From NCBI GenBank assembly GCA_029251525.1, contig JAQXDE010000048.1:106515-170514 (forward strand): a stretch of 64,000 bases of DNA, written 5' to 3'. The notes below the pieces were generated by a model, which was not told where the DNA came from, made no database searches, and was given only the letters and a program-made list of their open reading frames with translations. The position numbers and the translations under genes were made by a program. The stretch comes from Saprospiraceae bacterium. Lineage in GTDB: Bacteria > Bacteroidota > Bacteroidia > Chitinophagales > Saprospiraceae. Shown here in pieces: positions 62,037 through 64,000 of this stretch. Positions within the stretch are counted from its first letter, which is position 1. Each line of letters starts with the position of its first letter.

Positions 62037-62701
62037 ATTTTTTAGGTTCTTTAAATGAGCGTGTAAAATATGAATTTTTTTTAAAATGAAAGTGATGTGT
62101 AATATTGGTTTTAGGGTACTATGTAATTAGTAAATTTTATCATCAAATAGATAATTAATATTGGCACTTATTCTCAATCATTTCTTTAGTGATAAAAATG
62201 GACATTGGAATAGATTAAGTTGAATTTAAGTTTCAAAAATCACTGTAGTTTTTCTCTAGGCTTTAATGTGGTTTTCATTACTTTAAAGTTTTATTGTTTG
62301 AAATTACTTTTGTTAAGTAGCTATAATATCAGCAGAGTAAACTTAGTAGCTATCAAATGGAGGAATATTAAAATAATTGCAAACTACTTACGCACCAATC
62401 AAATCAAAAATACCTACTCTGTTGTTACTCCTGATCATCCATTTAAAGAAATGAATTATTGAGAATATTTTACAAAAAATCTAATTTGACAGAGTTAATC
62501 GGTTCTTTTATCGATTACCAAATGTCAATTTCTTGGTTGTTGAAAGTACTTCGTAAGAAGGTTGTGGTTTGTTTTTAATATGGAAACCCCATATTTTGAA
62601 GTTGCGTCTTTACTAATTGAAAGGTGATTATCAGTTCTTCTTGATTTCTTCAAATGCTAAATATATATTCGTAAAAGTCTGCCTCCTTATTAGTTAGCTA
62701 T
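62037..62701. other. Long intergenic region, no convincing gene
   Basis: These 665 bases separate the HD fusion gene from the patatin-like gene. An 80-codon frame from a TTG at 62220 has no recognisable features. No terminator with a T-run was found for the minus-strand gene upstream of it. Confidence 0.4.
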
Positions 62702-64000
62702 TTAAAAAGCATATCCCATCTTAAAATTCATATTAAATGTATTATTAATAATATCGTATTCAGTTGTTAGTGAGAGTGGGCCGAATTGCCTAACTAGCAT
62801 CCCAAGCTCAATTCCGACGCCTGCCATATTTTCTTTTTGTCCAGATTTTTTGAAAATTTGCCCCTCTTGTACAAGGTCAAATGGTTGCAAATCAAAGGAA
62901 CCATAACTAGCAAGTAAAGAAATGAAATATCCCAAGGATGGCTCCCACTGTAATTTTAAGCCAGAGAAGGCATATTGATTGGCCAACTGATCCATGTAGT
63001 CAAATCCGACAACATCAACAAAACGATCTTGAGTTGCGATGGTATTTCCTAAGTAAAAAAGATTGATATAATTATTCTGTCTTAATTGAGAAAAACCTGC
63101 TTGGCTAAACCAATGCAAAGAAGTTTTTTTGTCTAAGTGAAAAATTTGTGTGTACTCTAATTGAGCATAATAATTCTCTGAAGTAGATTGATCTTGGAAT
63201 TCTTCAACTCTATTTTGCAATTTTCCACCGAGGACATATTTTCCATTTATACCAATATTATAACCAGAAGTGGGGAAGTGTTTTCGATTTAATTTGTCTC
63301 TTTTATATTTTGCAAATAAGTAATTTTGAGTCAATTTTACAGATTCAAATTGATCAATTGAGAAAACTTGTTTTTGGACATAAATCTCAGTTCCCCAACC
63401 TAACCAAATAGAGGAATGTGAACTGATACCTGAGTACAAGCCAATCTGATCTTTAGCATGCTGCATAATGAATCCATCTGCTAAATTATTATTTTCATAA
63501 TATTCACCAGGGTAAAAGTTCCATTTGCCATCTATTCGAAGTCCAACATTTGGTCGGGAGCTAGTATGGATTAAATAGTCAAGAAAAACTCCTGGTGTTT
63601 CAGAGATACGCATATCAAGCGAAAGTTTAGCTCCTTTTAATAATACATTTTTAAATGAGGTATTGATTAAAATAGCAGCATTAACATTAGTATCATAAAA
63701 TCCTCCAAACTTTAAATATACATTGCTACTTTCTTTTGTTCGAACCATTAATTTGTAACCATTATCCTCCGGAAGTAGTCGATAATCAACATAGGTAAAG
63801 AATCCACTAGCATAAACTCCAATTAATTTATCAATTAATTCATCTTGAGTTAAAATCTTAGGTGGTTTAATTTTTATTAATCTACGAAGTGTTCGAATAT
63901 CAGATTTTTCTCCTCCTTCAAAATCAATAGAAGTGATATTTAATTCAGTCGGAATGGTGAAATTACGAGCTATTTTAGTTGGGGACTGATTTTTTAGATT
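62702..64000 (-). CDS. Patatin-like/BamA-type outer-membrane protein, C-terminal part (runs off the window)
   Basis: The frame is open from the window edge to a stop at 62702, covering 433 codons. An internal ATG at 63748 is not the start, because coding similarity continues upstream. The upstream part reads IKPPKILTQDELIDKLIGVYASGFFTYVDYRLLPEDNGYKLMVRTKES in pieces, a POTRA-like segment. Then comes a BamA/surface-antigen beta-barrel with alternating strands, ending in TEYDIINNTFNMNFKMGYAF with a C-terminal aromatic residue. This arrangement is typical of the tail of Bacteroidota patatin-like phospholipases (PlpD type). The patatin domain itself would lie beyond the window, so the enzyme part is inferred. 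Confidence 0.75.
   Translation of the reverse strand, partial: NLKNQSPTKIARNFTIPTELNITSIDFEGGEKSDIRTLRRLIKIKPPKILTQDELIDKLIGVYASGFFTYVDYRLLPEDNGYKLMVRTKESSNVYLKFGGFYDTNVNAAILINTSFKNVLLKGAKLSLDMRISETPGVFLDYLIHTSSRPNVGLRIDGKWNFYPGEYYENNNLADGFIMQHAKDQIGLYSGISSHSSIWLGWGTEIYVQKQVFSIDQFESVKLTQNYLFAKYKRDKLNRKHFPTSGYNIGINGKYVLGGKLQNRVEEFQDQSTSENYYAQLEYTQIFHLDKKTSLHWFSQAGFSQLRQNNYINLFYLGNTIATQDRFVDVVGFDYMDQLANQYAFSGLKLQWEPSLGYFISLLASYGSFDLQPFDLVQEGQIFKKSGQKENMAGVGIELGMLVRQFGPLSLTTEYDIINNTFNMNFKMGYAF

Noticed and set aside
62220-62462. 80-codon plus-strand frame from a TTG
   Set aside because: Hydrophobic and lysine-rich residues typical of chance AT-rich frames, with no promoter and no recognisable domain.

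Overview
The window is an AT-rich (roughly one-third GC) chromosomal segment from a Bacteroidota bacterium. A Saprospiria-like lineage is the best guess. The evidence is a PorX-type PglZ response regulator, a secreted protein with a type A type IX secretion (T9SS) C-terminal sorting domain, DUF2851/DUF4294/DUF2461 family proteins, a complete nqrABCDEF operon, a mevalonate-pathway decarboxylase, and promoters of the Bacteroidota form TTG/TTTG-N19-21-TAnnTTTG. No rRNA, tRNA, CRISPR array, insertion sequence or prophage was seen. The window looks mainly chromosomal and housekeeping, with several decayed genes between operons.

Layout. 1-5 kb: a truncated secreted protein, a HisC-type aminotransferase, the 23S rRNA methyltransferase RlmG, a PnuC-like transporter, a DUF2461 protein and an orphan T9SS-domain remnant. 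5-13 kb: two giant surface or secreted proteins, one an outer-membrane protein with 11 Ig-like repeats, the other an animal-type haem peroxidase with dockerin-like, cohesin-like and T9SS domains. 13-20 kb: small membrane protein, YhhN family protein, Skp/OmpH chaperone, an orphan NatA-type ABC ATPase, a 16-unit repeat protein with a peptidoglycan-binding domain, and an HD phosphohydrolase. 20-23.5 kb: PorX, a zinc-ribbon protein and a composite pseudogene. 23.8-30.7 kb: the Na+-translocating NADH:quinone reductase operon; its NqrA carries an unusual signal-peptide plus membrane-anchor extension. 31-37 kb: saccharopine dehydrogenase-like enzyme, a secreted protein, a polysaccharide flippase and DnaN.

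37-43 kb: a non-catalytic M16 peptidase homologue, then the cell-shape cluster mreB-mreC-mreD-mrdA, without rodA directly after it. 43-48 kb: CapA-family protein, dihydrofolate reductase, a wrecked serine beta-lactamase-like gene, DUF2851 and a sugar nucleotidyltransferase. 48-52.4 kb: a tight envelope cluster with lpxK, an acyltransferase, a family 2 glycosyltransferase and an ECF sigma factor. 53-58 kb: rsmG and two secreted amidohydrolases containing degenerate modules. 58.6-64 kb: DUF4294 protein, diphosphomevalonate decarboxylase, an HD phosphohydrolase fused to a Pycsar-effector-like membrane domain, and the C-terminal part of a patatin/BamA-type outer-membrane protein running off the window.

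The best leads for something unusual are the HD-PycTM fusion, which has no nucleotide cyclase beside it; the membrane-anchored NqrA; the two repeat-built envelope proteins; and a three-copy family of bulged intergenic hairpins. I did not find a complete new multigene system. All family calls rest on reading motifs by eye, without database searches.
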